DNA of 23,963 nucleotides from NCBI GenBank assembly GCA_964392085.1, contig CAYMOV010000034.1:1-23963 (forward strand), in the 5' to 3' direction. A program made the position numbers and the translations under genes. The notes under the pieces were generated by a model. It saw nothing but the letters and a program-made list of their open reading frames with translations, was not told where the DNA came from and made no database searches. The DNA is from CAYMOV01 sp964392085 (GTDB taxonomy: Bacteria; Oederibacteriota; Muellerivitia; Muellerivitales; Muellerivitaceae). Below, piece after piece: positions 6,637-13,659 of the stretch (position 1 is its first letter; each line of letters opens with the position of its first letter).

Positions 6637-8748
6637 ATGGGCAAGATGAAAGCGAGGCGCGATTCCGGAAAGGGAAAACCTAAAAAAACCGCGGGTCCCT
6701 ACGGAAGTCCCGGACCGGCGGGGGGCGAACTGCACCAGGTCGCCGGAGGGGAGCACTTCACGCTCACCACGAACCAGGGCGTCGCGCTGTCCGATAACCA
6801 AAATTCACTCAGGGCCAACCCGCGCGGCCCCACGCTTATGGAAGATTTCATCCTCCGGGATAAAATCACGCATTTCGATCACGAGCGGATCCCCGAGCGT
6901 ATCGTTCATGCGCGGGCGACGGGGGTCCATGGTTTTTTCGAATTGACCGCCTCGTTGAAACAATACACCACCGCCCAGATTCTCACCGAAGTGGGTGAAA
7001 AGACGCCCGTTTTCACCCGTCTATCGACCGTCGCGGGCGGTGCGGGTTCGGTGGATACCCCCCGGGATATACGCGGATTTGCCGTCAAGTTTTATACCCA
7101 GGAAGGCAACTGGGACTTGGTCGGCAACAACATCCCGGTTTTCTTCATCCAGGATGCCATCAAATTCCCGGACCTCATCCACGCCGTCAAGATGGAACCC
7201 GACCGAGGTTTCCCGCAATCGGCGACCGCGCACGATACCTTCTGGGATTTCATTTCACTCACGCCCGAGTCCATGCATACGGTGGTGTGGATCATGTCCG
7301 ACCGCACCTTGCCGCGCTCACTGCGGATGATCGAGGGTTTTGGCGTGCACAGCTTTAGGTTGATCAATGAAGCCGGGGAATCGACCTTCGTCAAGTTCCA
7401 CTGGCGTCCCAAGCTGGGTTTGCAGTCCACCCTATGGGATGAGACGGTCAAGATCTCGGGCGCCGACCAGGACTTCCACCGCCGCGATATGTACGATTCC
7501 ATCGCGGCGGGGGAATTCCCGGAATGGGAATTCGCGGTTCAGCTTTTCACGCAGAAGGAAGCGGATGGTTTCCCGTTCGATCACCTGGACGCGACCAAGC
7601 TGGTTCCCGAGGAACTGGTGCCCTTGAGGGTGATCGGCCGAATGGTGCTTAACCGGTGGCCGGACAATTTCTTCGCTGAAACCGAACAGGTCGCCTACTG
7701 TCCCTCCCATATCGTGCCGGGTATGGATTTCTCGAATGACCCGCTTTTACAGGGCCGTTTATTGTCCTACCATGACACGCAGCTTTCCCGCTTGGGTACG
7801 CCGAATTTCCACCAGATCCCGATCAACGCGCCTAAGTGCCCGTTTTCCAACCAACAACGTGATGGACACATGCAAATGTCGCAACCGACGGGCCGGGTCG
7901 CGTATGAACCGAATTCCCTGTCCAAGGATTCGCCGCGCGAAGCACCGGCCCTGGGCTTTCATAGCGCTGTTGCGGTTGAAACGGGGGAAAAAGGCCGCAT
8001 TCGCGCCGAAAGTTTCGCCGACCACTACAGCCAGGCGCGTCAGTTCTACCTGAGCCAAACTTCGTTTGAACAGGCGCACATCGCTTCAGCGTTTGTATTT
8101 GAGCTTTCGAAAGTCGAACATCTGCACATACGCGAGGCGATGGTCGGTCACCTGCGACATATCGAGGAAAAACTCGCAAAACGCGTCGCCGAGGGTCTTG
8201 CGCTCGACAAAATGCCCGATGCGCCGGTGACCGTAACGCCGGTCTTGGACATGAAGCTTTCGCCCGCGTTGCGGGTCATCGGTAAGATGAAAAAAACGCT
8301 CAAGGGGCGCTCGATCGGGATCCTGGTGACGGATGGGTCGGACGGCGCCGTCATCAAAAAGATCAAAAAAGCCGCGATTGAAGCCGGCGCGTTCGTGAAG
8401 ATTGTCGCGCCCAAAGTGGGCGGCGCGAAGCTTGCCGACGGCTCGATCCTGAAGGCCGACGGGCAACTTGCGGGTACGCCTTCCGTCCTCTTCGACGCGG
8501 TCGCCGTCATCCTCTCCGACAAAGGGGCGAAAGCCCTATCCGCGGAAAGTGCCGCGATTGACTACGTGCGCGATGCTTTCGTCCATCTCAAGGCAATCGC
8601 CATCGACAAGGGCGGGAAAAAGCTTTTGGAAAAAGTGAACGCCATACAGGATGCGGGCGTTGTTGACGCCGGCGACATAAACGGGTTCATCACCGCGGCA
8701 ATGACACGACAATGGGACCGGGAGAAGTCCGTGCGGGCATTGGCATAA
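6637..8748 (+). CDS. katE: Large-subunit (HPII-type) haem catalase
   Basis: 703 residues; breaks down hydrogen peroxide to water and oxygen in the cytoplasm. The core catalase fold contains His91 in RIVHARATGVHG (essential distal histidine), Asn164/165 in LVGNNIPVFF, and Tyr378 in RLLSYHD (proximal haem ligand). Residues about 565-703 are the extra flavodoxin/DJ-1-like domain (GRSIGILVTDGSDG onward) that marks large-subunit (clade 2) catalases such as E. coli KatE, to which length and order correspond. At the position of KatE His392, which forms a covalent bond to the haem-ligand tyrosine, this protein has Cys355 (AYCPSHIV). The ATG at 6637 is chosen because AAAGGG lies eight bases upstream; a GTG at 6589 is in frame. 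The N-terminal 30 residues are Lys/Gly-rich. Confidence 0.95.
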   Translation: MGKMKARRDSGKGKPKKTAGPYGSPGPAGGELHQVAGGEHFTLTTNQGVALSDNQNSLRANPRGPTLMEDFILRDKITHFDHERIPERIVHARATGVHGFFELTASLKQYTTAQILTEVGEKTPVFTRLSTVAGGAGSVDTPRDIRGFAVKFYTQEGNWDLVGNNIPVFFIQDAIKFPDLIHAVKMEPDRGFPQSATAHDTFWDFISLTPESMHTVVWIMSDRTLPRSLRMIEGFGVHSFRLINEAGESTFVKFHWRPKLGLQSTLWDETVKISGADQDFHRRDMYDSIAAGEFPEWEFAVQLFTQKEADGFPFDHLDATKLVPEELVPLRVIGRMVLNRWPDNFFAETEQVAYCPSHIVPGMDFSNDPLLQGRLLSYHDTQLSRLGTPNFHQIPINAPKCPFSNQQRDGHMQMSQPTGRVAYEPNSLSKDSPREAPALGFHSAVAVETGEKGRIRAESFADHYSQARQFYLSQTSFEQAHIASAFVFELSKVEHLHIREAMVGHLRHIEEKLAKRVAEGLALDKMPDAPVTVTPVLDMKLSPALRVIGKMKKTLKGRSIGILVTDGSDGAVIKKIKKAAIEAGAFVKIVAPKVGGAKLADGSILKADGQLAGTPSVLFDAVAVILSDKGAKALSAESAAIDYVRDAFVHLKAIAIDKGGKKLLEKVNAIQDAGVVDAGDINGFITAAMTRQWDREKSVRALA

Positions 8749-8942
8749 TCGCCAGCTCCTATTGGATTGGCATTTGGATGCAAGGCGTGGAAAAGAATTG
8801 TTGCCGTGCTGTGCGGATCAAGCGAACACCTGAGAAGGTCTGGAATTTAAGGAGGTTAATTCGTTAACTGCCAACCCAAGACCTGACCACATTTTTCACC
8901 GGCAGGGAATGGATTAAAATTCAATCATTGGAGATTAAAAAA
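8749..8942. other. Intergenic region with dispersed-repeat copy
   Basis: Contains TCTGGAATTTAAGGA (8839-8853) and, 22 bases later, CCCAAGACCTG (8875-8885). The same two elements recur in order at 11043-11057 and 11074-11084. The sequence 8877-8899 recurs exactly at 10595-10617. Confidence 0.6.
8877..8899 (+). repeat. 23-bp exact direct repeat, copy 1
   Basis: Identical over 23 bases to 10595-10617; begins CAAGACCTGACC and ends in ATTTTTCAC. It contains the CTGACC core shared with the 30-bp repeats. It lies just upstream of the ferritin-like gene. Confidence 0.8.
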
Positions 8943-9260
8943 ATGGCGAATTTTGGGACACCGTTTTCAGGGCTCGCGAAAGATCGCAAATTGACGGAAA
9001 CAGAACTGATTCGGGCAATAAGGTTTATGGTTGCTGCCGAATATGAGGCGATCCAGCTTTACATGCAGCTCGCCGAATCAACGGACAACAAACTGGCGCA
9101 GAAAGTGTTAAGGGAGATATCGGACGAAGAGCGCGTTCATGTCGGCGAATTTCTAAGGCTGTTAAAACAGCTCTCTCCTGATGAGGATAAATTTTATGAA
9201 AAAGGCGCCGGGGAAGTGGAAGTAAAAATTAGAAAAATGTCAAAAAGGAAATTAAAATAA
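8943..9260 (+). CDS. Small ferritin-like (encapsulated-ferritin/rubrerythrin type) protein
   Basis: 105 residues, a two-helix half ferritin. Helix 1 has RAIRFMVAAEYEAIQLYMQL and helix 2 has LREISDEERVHVGEFLRLL; the Glu in helix 1 and the ExxH of helix 2 (EERVH) are the iron ligands seen in encapsulated ferritins and short rubrerythrin-like proteins. Such short chains dimerise to complete a four-helix bundle and oxidise iron. No encapsulin gene is in the window and the basic C-terminus (KIRKMSKRKLK) does not look like an encapsulin-targeting peptide. The ATG at 8943 has GGAG nine bases upstream; a TTG at 8928 is also in frame. The gene is visibly more AT-rich than its neighbours and sits between repeats, which suggests lateral arrival. 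Confidence 0.8.
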   Translation: MANFGTPFSGLAKDRKLTETELIRAIRFMVAAEYEAIQLYMQLAESTDNKLAQKVLREISDEERVHVGEFLRLLKQLSPDEDKFYEKGAGEVEVKIRKMSKRKLK

Positions 9261-9277
9261 ACTAATATCTGCTTTTA

Positions 9278-9300
9278 CTGCGCCCCGTAGTGGGGCGCAG
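9278..9300 (+). terminator. Strong hairpin after the ferritin-like gene, possible terminator
   Basis: Perfect 9-bp stem CTGCGCCCC (9278-9286) / GGGGCGCAG (9292-9300) with a GTAGT loop, 17 bases after the stop. No T tract follows. It could instead be the hairpin part of the adjacent repeat unit that ends at 9354. Confidence 0.4.
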
Positions 9301-9324
9301 CCTCTATTACGGGTTGCCCTTAGG

Positions 9325-9354
9325 GCTCTACTTCAGGCACCTGACCCCATGCTT
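9325..9354 (+). repeat. Dispersed 30-bp repeat, copy B
   Basis: 26 of 30 positions match 3409-3438. It lies between the ferritin-like gene and the NHL lipoprotein gene, with its core CTGACCCCATGCTT at 9341-9354. Confidence 0.65.
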
Positions 9355-9398
9355 ATGGGCCCATTGAAAAACCTTCGACGATCCCCAATACTGACTTC

Positions 9399-10427
9399 AT
9401 GCCCGCAAGCAAAATAGCGCCCAAAAAGACACGCTTTAAATTTTACAACCGGTTCGGCTTGGGTCTTCTGTTCTTGTCGGTAATCGCCTTGGTCACGACC
9501 GCTTGCAAAAAGGCTTATGAAGTGGCCCCGTTGGCTTCGCCGGCCGTTTCCGCCCCCTCCCCGAGTCCGACTCCCAGCCCCACGAAAACACCGGTCATTT
9601 GCCACCCCTATCTCGCGCAATGGGGGGGGCCTGGGTCGGGCGACGGTCAATTCAACAATCCCGCCGGGATCGCGGTTGACCCGTCGGGGTTCGTTTACGT
9701 CGCGGACATGAACAACCACCGGGTGCAGAAGTTCACCGATATGGGCGCCTACGTCAGCCAGTGGACGGACAATGGGGGATACGTCAGTCCGGTGGGTATC
9801 GCCCTGGATGGCTCGGGTAACGTCTGGGTGGCCGATTTGGGCGGAAACGTGTGGGAAACCACCAATATGGGCACCCCCATCACCCAGTGGGGTACGGCGG
9901 GCAATGGGCCCATCGGGATCACCCTGGACCCTTCCAATGATGTCTATGTTGCCTTCCGGCTTTCAAACCAAGTCATCAAGTACGCGGGTGACGGGACCAC
10001 CCTCGGCTCCTGGGGCGCCAGTTCACCCGCCGCGGGTTCCGCCGACGGGAGCTTCAACAATCCCCATGGCCTCGTCGTCAATCCATCAGGCGATGTGGCG
10101 GTGGCCGACCTCGGCAACGATCGTTTGCAGGTTTTCGACCCATCCGGGGCCTTTTTGCTGAAGTGGGGTGCACCCGGGTACGGGACAGGCCAGATGGAAC
10201 AACCGAATTTCATCGCGGTGGACCCGGCCGGCAATTTCTACGTGACGGACAATACCAACGACAACGTTTCGGTCTTCACCGGCACTGGGACTTTCACCTG
10301 TTCATTTGGAAGTTATGGGACCGGGCCGGGCCAACTCACCAACCCTTGGGGAATCGCCCTGGACACATCCGGGAATATATTTGTGTCGGATTATGCGAAC
10401 AACCGGATTGAGAAATTCGGGCCATGA
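9399..10427 (+). CDS. Lipoprotein with six NHL repeats (beta-propeller)
   Basis: 342 residues. An N-terminal basic region and hydrophobic segment end in VTTAC with Cys36 as the probable lipidation site. A Ser/Pro/Thr linker follows (about 43-66). Residues about 74-342 contain six NHL repeats of roughly 42 residues, each with the pattern NPxGIAVDPSGxVYVADxxNxRVxKF, for example FNNPAGIAVDPSGFVYVAD and LTNPWGIALDTSGNIFVSD. Six repeats make a complete beta-propeller. NHL propellers on the cell surface usually bind other proteins or polymers. There is no good ribosome binding site before the ATG at 9399, so the start is the best available rather than proven. Bordered by repeats on both sides. Confidence 0.82.
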   Translation: MPASKIAPKKTRFKFYNRFGLGLLFLSVIALVTTACKKAYEVAPLASPAVSAPSPSPTPSPTKTPVICHPYLAQWGGPGSGDGQFNNPAGIAVDPSGFVYVADMNNHRVQKFTDMGAYVSQWTDNGGYVSPVGIALDGSGNVWVADLGGNVWETTNMGTPITQWGTAGNGPIGITLDPSNDVYVAFRLSNQVIKYAGDGTTLGSWGASSPAAGSADGSFNNPHGLVVNPSGDVAVADLGNDRLQVFDPSGAFLLKWGAPGYGTGQMEQPNFIAVDPAGNFYVTDNTNDNVSVFTGTGTFTCSFGSYGTGPGQLTNPWGIALDTSGNIFVSDYANNRIEKFGP

Positions 10428-10492
10428 ATTTCATTTGAATTGGACTAATACCGCAAACAGGGTAATGGGGATTACGCAAGAAGATTTGGGGT

Positions 10493-10507
10493 CAGGCCCC
10501 ATGGCTT
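10493..10507 (+). repeat. Core of the dispersed repeat, diverged copy
   Basis: CAGGCCCCATGGCTT resembles the CTGACCCCATGCTT core of the 30-bp repeats. It lies between the NHL lipoprotein gene and the zinc-ribbon gene. Confidence 0.35.
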
Positions 10508-10594
10508 TTCATCGGTCAGCCATCGACTGGGATGGGTCAGGCGGGAGATGGAGAAAAGCGGACGATTCGCCCGCAAAGTCCTTATCTGCAAAAT

Positions 10595-10617
10595 CAAGAC
10601 CTGACCACATTTTTCAC
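10595..10617 (+). repeat. 23-bp exact direct repeat, copy 2
   Basis: Identical to 8877-8899. It ends one base before the stop codon of the zinc-ribbon gene. Confidence 0.8.
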
Positions 10618-10618
10618 A

Positions 10619-10942
10619 TCATTCGTGTTCGGTATAAGCGTTCTTACAGCCTTTGCATTCCCATAATAGTCGTCCGAACGGACCGTCAACCTTAACCAAA
10701 AGAAACATTTTATTTTCCTTTTCAAAGCAACAGCTACAGTATTTGCCTGGCCGGTAACCGTATTGCGGCTTTTTCAGTACAAACCAACCCCTAACGTCGG
10801 GTTCCGAAAACCTCCGGATTGCATCGATCCTGTCGCGGGCGGCGAGTTTTGTCTTAAGGTCTTCAATTTCATTGTTGGTTGAAAAGCTAACGAGCCTTTC
10901 CCATATTTTGGGGATCATACCAAATAATGTACTTGGGACCAT
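10619..10942 (-). CDS. Small coiled-coil plus zinc-ribbon protein of unknown function
   Basis: 107 residues. The N-terminal half (about 10-45) is a charged helix that could form a coiled coil. The C-terminal half is a zinc ribbon: Cys69 and Cys72 (YCSCCFEKE) pair with Cys96 and Cys99 (WECKGCKNAY); Cys71 is extra. The segment GWFVLKKPQYGYRPGKYC just before the first pair is familiar from many small, unnamed bacterial proteins. No enzyme motif is present; zinc-dependent nucleic-acid or protein binding is the natural guess. Only a weak GAG precedes the ATG at 10942, and a second in-frame ATG is at 10918. The gene is framed by repeats (10595-10617 and 11043-11084), like a small cassette. Confidence 0.65.
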   Translation of the reverse strand: MVPSTLFGMIPKIWERLVSFSTNNEIEDLKTKLAARDRIDAIRRFSEPDVRGWFVLKKPQYGYRPGKYCSCCFEKENKMFLLVKVDGPFGRLLWECKGCKNAYTEHE

Positions 10943-11042
10943 TTGTAGCTCGCTTTTCGATTCTATTTTAAAGATTTCATTGCCGGTTGGCCAACATAGT
11001 TTAGCACGTGGTCAAACCTATAAACTCGGGTCCTAAAACCAT

Positions 11043-11102
11043 TCTGGAATTTAAGGAAATCCATAATCACAATCCCAAGACCTGGCCCCAGGTTACATTT
11101 TA
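11043..11102 (+). repeat. Diverged copy of the 8839-8899 repeat
   Basis: TCTGGAATTTAAGGA (11043-11057) is identical to 8839-8853, and CCCAAGACCTG (11074-11084) to 8875-8885. Spacing between the two parts is 16 bases here and 21 there. It lies upstream of the zinc-ribbon gene. Confidence 0.55.
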
Positions 11103-11111
11103 ATTACTTCT

Positions 11112-11157
11112 CGAACCGGGTTCGTATAGTGAATAGTGAGGCCTCACTATTCATTAT
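11112..11157. other. Palindromic region: 24-base perfect palindrome with adjacent hairpin
   Basis: TGAATAGTGAGG (11130-11141) is followed directly by its reverse complement (11142-11153), with no loop; pairing continues to 11126/11157 with one wobble. A second inverted repeat, CGAACC / GGTTCG, lies at 11112-11124. It is 17 bases beyond the stop of the PilZ-gene fragment, so it may have served as a terminator (no T tract) or as a protein-binding or recombination site. Confidence 0.55.
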
Positions 11158-11173
11158 TGAAACAGCCCGTCTC

Positions 11174-11284
11174 TCAGCCCTTTGACTTCTCGATGGCGTC
11201 GGTCAACCGCTTGAGGTCTGCCTGGTGGGCGGCGGCAAGCTTCTGGCTGGCACTGAAGACCACTTTCTTCATCTCCTCCGACAG
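11174..11284 (-). pseudogene. Orphan 3' end of a PilZ-like gene (37 codons)
   Basis: Read on the - strand this encodes LSEEMKKVVFSASQKL, then AAAHQADLKRLTDAIEKSKG and TGA. The last 20 residues are identical to the C-terminus of the intact gene at 13691-14125, and the earlier part is similar (RLDQEMKEVIFSASLKL there). By eye the two DNA stretches match at about 89 of 111 positions, so this is a diverged copy, not a fresh duplication. An in-frame TAG lies directly upstream (11285-11287) and there is no start. It marks the left boundary of the three-gene block. Confidence 0.8.
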
Positions 11285-11322
11285 CTAGATGCCAGCGTTC
11301 TGCCATGTACCATTGGAAAGCC

Positions 11323-12045
11323 TCAGGCAATGTTAACCTTTTTTGGCATTTGATCCCAGGTTTTACCTTGCAACAAACGGCCATTACGTTTTTTCCAGAC
11401 ACCGCCCCATTGTTTGAAAAAGAAAGGAACTTTGGCTTTTTGACACTGTTTCTTAATCTCCAAAACCCATGACCCGTCCATGGGCCTCGAACCAGGGCCG
11501 GATTCGCCCCCTACGATAGCCCAGTCAATACCTTGGAGGTTAAGCGCTGGTAATGGCCCGAGAAGCGGTTCCAAAGACAAGAACTTGATACGGGCGCCTG
11601 TACGCCTTAAGTGATCGATCCTATAGGCAAACCGGTCAGTCTCCACGCTTACGCCCATCCAAATGTTTGGCGCCCATGGTAGCCGTCCTGAAAGTTCTTC
11701 CAGCCGTTCTGCGCGCTTAGTTAATACCTGGAATATATGCCAGTGAGCCTGGTTCATGACCGAGAAGACCTTCTCAATGAAGCGAAAAGGCACATCTTTA
11801 TGGAAGAGGTCACTCATTGAATTCACGAAAATGACCTGGGGCTTTTTCCATCCAAGGGGTATTTCCAGGGCTTCTGGTTGCAAGGTCAGCTTGAACCCGT
11901 CCGCGTATTGTGGAAGTCCCATACCGTGAAGCCTTTTTGACATTCGCTCGGCGTAGCAATGGGCACAGCCGGGGCTGACCTTACTGCAACCCGTCAACGG
12001 GTTCCAGGTGGATTGCGTCCATTCGATAGAAGATTGTGTCGCCAT
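11323..12045 (-). CDS. DUF5131 (phage Gp37/Gp68) three-cysteine protein
   Basis: 240 residues, full length for the family. The N-terminus has the diagnostic NPLTGCSKVSPGCAHCYAER with Cys20, Cys27 and Cys30 (CX6CX2C), which could hold an iron-sulfur cluster as in radical-SAM enzymes, to which the family has been likened. Other family blocks follow: VIFVNSMSDLFHKDVP, WHIFQVLTKRAERLEEL, NIWMGVSVET, KFLSLEPLLGPL, IDWAIVGGESGPGSRPMD and VPFFFKQWGG. The reaction is unknown. The gene starts five bases after the stop of the TcmP-like gene, and the name of that partner family refers to exactly this kind of three-Cys neighbour, so the two probably work together. Lower GC than the flanking DNA. Confidence 0.9.
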   Translation of the reverse strand: MATQSSIEWTQSTWNPLTGCSKVSPGCAHCYAERMSKRLHGMGLPQYADGFKLTLQPEALEIPLGWKKPQVIFVNSMSDLFHKDVPFRFIEKVFSVMNQAHWHIFQVLTKRAERLEELSGRLPWAPNIWMGVSVETDRFAYRIDHLRRTGARIKFLSLEPLLGPLPALNLQGIDWAIVGGESGPGSRPMDGSWVLEIKKQCQKAKVPFFFKQWGGVWKKRNGRLLQGKTWDQMPKKVNIA

Positions 12046-12050
12046 TGGCC

Positions 12051-12872
12051 CTATTGCCCTTTCCGGTACTTATCAAAAATCGTCTTGACAATGTGGGCCC
12101 CTGTTTTGTTAGGGGAGGCAAAAAACAGGTAGTACACCGTGGCCCCTTTACTGTTTCGCATCGGAATAGGTTCGGGTACATAGTCGAACCCTGCCGCGAC
12201 CTTGAGGCGTTTTTGGAAGGCGGAGGCTATTGTAGCATTGGCATCGACCACCTTTTCCTCCCAACCGAAAAACGATGCCTGGGTATCGTAAACCGCGCTT
12301 CTCCAACTTTCATCACCCCAGAATGCATTCATCCTGGAACGTTGGCTCTCGTCGACCAAATCGGGTCGATTCCAGAGGACATTCTGGTTCATGTCCATGA
12401 TCGGGAAATTCAGGAAAATCTCGATGGACTTGGATCTCCCGGCGGTTTCCAGGACATTCCAATTGAGGTGAAGCCCATAAGGGTCCAAAAGGCACAACCC
12501 TCGCTTGAAGTCCTCAAAGCGGACCTGTGGGAATATGTCTCGTAATAGGACGGTGTTGCAATCCTCGTTGAAAACACGGACCCTTTTATCGTTTGATGTA
12601 AGTTGCCTCAGATTGTCGGCCTTGTCCTTATTCAAGTCGATTAGGTCAATCCTTTTGAAAGGCGGTTTAACCAATAACGCATTTAGGGGACTGCCAGTGA
12701 CAAACTGATCCGTACCTTTTAATTGGTGCACACCCGCACCGGCAAATGCATCGATATAAACGTGTTCTCGGATCCCTTTTTGTTTGGAAAGTATCGAAGA
12801 ATAGGCGACGGCGTACTTTTGAATGATTTCCAGTTTGATTTCTGACCAAGGCCCTATTTCATCGATTTCCAT
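12051..12872 (-). CDS. tcmP: Three-Cys-motif partner protein TcmP, methyltransferase-like
   Basis: 273 residues. The N-terminal half has the layout of a SAM-dependent methyltransferase: YIDAFAGAG (residues 39-47, motif I), LIDLNKDKA (acidic end of strand 2), FNEDC (101-105) and LLDPYGLHLNW (motif IV-like, 128-138). The motif-IV tetrapeptide is DPYG rather than the DPPY or NPPY of DNA amino-methyltransferases. EIFLNFPIMDMNQN and the C-terminal part are typical of the TcmP family, which is defined by its adjacency to a DUF5131 gene, as here. The ATG at 12872 has AAGGG eight bases upstream. Activity has not been shown for the family to my knowledge; methylation of a nucleic acid is an inference. 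Confidence 0.85.
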   Translation of the reverse strand: MEIDEIGPWSEIKLEIIQKYAVAYSSILSKQKGIREHVYIDAFAGAGVHQLKGTDQFVTGSPLNALLVKPPFKRIDLIDLNKDKADNLRQLTSNDKRVRVFNEDCNTVLLRDIFPQVRFEDFKRGLCLLDPYGLHLNWNVLETAGRSKSIEIFLNFPIMDMNQNVLWNRPDLVDESQRSRMNAFWGDESWRSAVYDTQASFFGWEEKVVDANATIASAFQKRLKVAAGFDYVPEPIPMRNSKGATVYYLFFASPNKTGAHIVKTIFDKYRKGQ

Positions 12873-13008
12873 AGTGCAATCCCTTTTTTGGAAAGCCTTA
12901 TAAAAGCCATAAGACTATACCACGTTCTGTAAATGACCATTTAAACCCATGTTGTCATCAAACTCAAGATCGATACCGGAGCGATTCGCAACATAATGCG
13001 GTTTTTGG
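12873..13008 (-). other. 136-bp spacer between the UDG-like and TcmP genes
   Basis: AT-rich. On the - strand it holds TTTACA and TATAGT, but only eight bases apart, so no good promoter can be placed. No hairpin terminator is seen, so co-transcription across the gap is possible. Confidence 0.4.
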
Positions 13009-13644
13009 CTATGACTTGGTTGCAGCACCTAAGAATGTCGAAACATCGCGGAAAACGGTTAGGATTTTACTTCGGTTGTTTGGTGAGCGATTTATAAACA
13101 TTGGGCTTGGGTGTGGTGATTTAAATATCTTCAAGTTGGGTTGCATTTCTAAACAATGTTCTTCCGCTCGTTCAGCTTTGCGACCGATCAAAACAACTCC
13201 CCGAAGTTTCGGCAACAAACTAAACAGGCGATTCAGCGTCGTAAGGCCTGCATCGATATCCTTTTTAGCGGCTGGCCGAATACGTGTCCCTGACCCGATG
13301 TACCAAGGAACAATGTTCCAAGTAATTGTTCGTCCCCTTGGAATCCCAGTTTCGACATTTAGTTTAAAAAAGTTTTTAGCTGTTTCGTCGGGATTGTTTC
13401 TGGATATAAACCCAGAGCCGACCGCTTTGGCACCAGGTGCTTCGAGTAAAAAAAGGATTTCAGCGGCGATTCCGCCATCCCACGGATCAAAGAAAGGTAT
13501 TGATGCTTCGGGTCCGATTTCTTTACGCAGGTCTTCAACGAAATTGGTAAGGGGCTTTAGATTCGGGTCGAACAACTGCAATAAACGTGCTGCTTTTGCT
13601 GCTGGGTTTCCGAGGAGTTTTGGCTTGTCATGGTCTGGGATCAA
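13009..13644 (-). CDS. Uracil-DNA-glycosylase-superfamily protein
   Basis: 211 residues. Superfamily motifs are present: FLLEAPG (65-71, the water-activating/backbone loop), GSGFISRNNPDETAKNFF, Asn110 in TWNIVPWY, and SPHPSP (176-181, the DNA-intercalation loop). Only one cysteine (Cys164) is present, so it lacks the iron-sulfur cluster of family 4 and 5 enzymes. DPWDGGIAAEILFLLE and VVLIGRKAERA match an abundant bacterial subgroup usually named uracil-DNA glycosylase but not well studied. Start: TTG at 13642-13644, with AGGTGG about ten bases upstream; no ATG is available before residue 167. It is the first gene of the block, 46 bases after the PilZ-like gene, in the same direction. Expected role: removal of a damaged or modified base from DNA. 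Confidence 0.82.
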   Translation of the reverse strand: MIPDHDKPKLLGNPAAKAARLLQLFDPNLKPLTNFVEDLRKEIGPEASIPFFDPWDGGIAAEILFLLEAPGAKAVGSGFISRNNPDETAKNFFKLNVETGIPRGRTITWNIVPWYIGSGTRIRPAAKKDIDAGLTTLNRLFSLLPKLRGVVLIGRKAERAEEHCLEMQPNLKIFKSPHPSPMFINRSPNNRSKILTVFRDVSTFLGAATKS

Positions 13645-13659
13645 TATTAATTGACCACC

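Noticed and set aside
8749..11170. Integron cassette array
   Set aside because: Repeats between genes suggested attC sites, but there is no paired RYYYAAC/GTTRRRY core and no integron integrase; gene directions also vary.
13009..13644. Family 4/5 iron-sulfur uracil-DNA glycosylase
   Set aside because: Those families need four cysteines for the cluster; this protein has a single cysteine.
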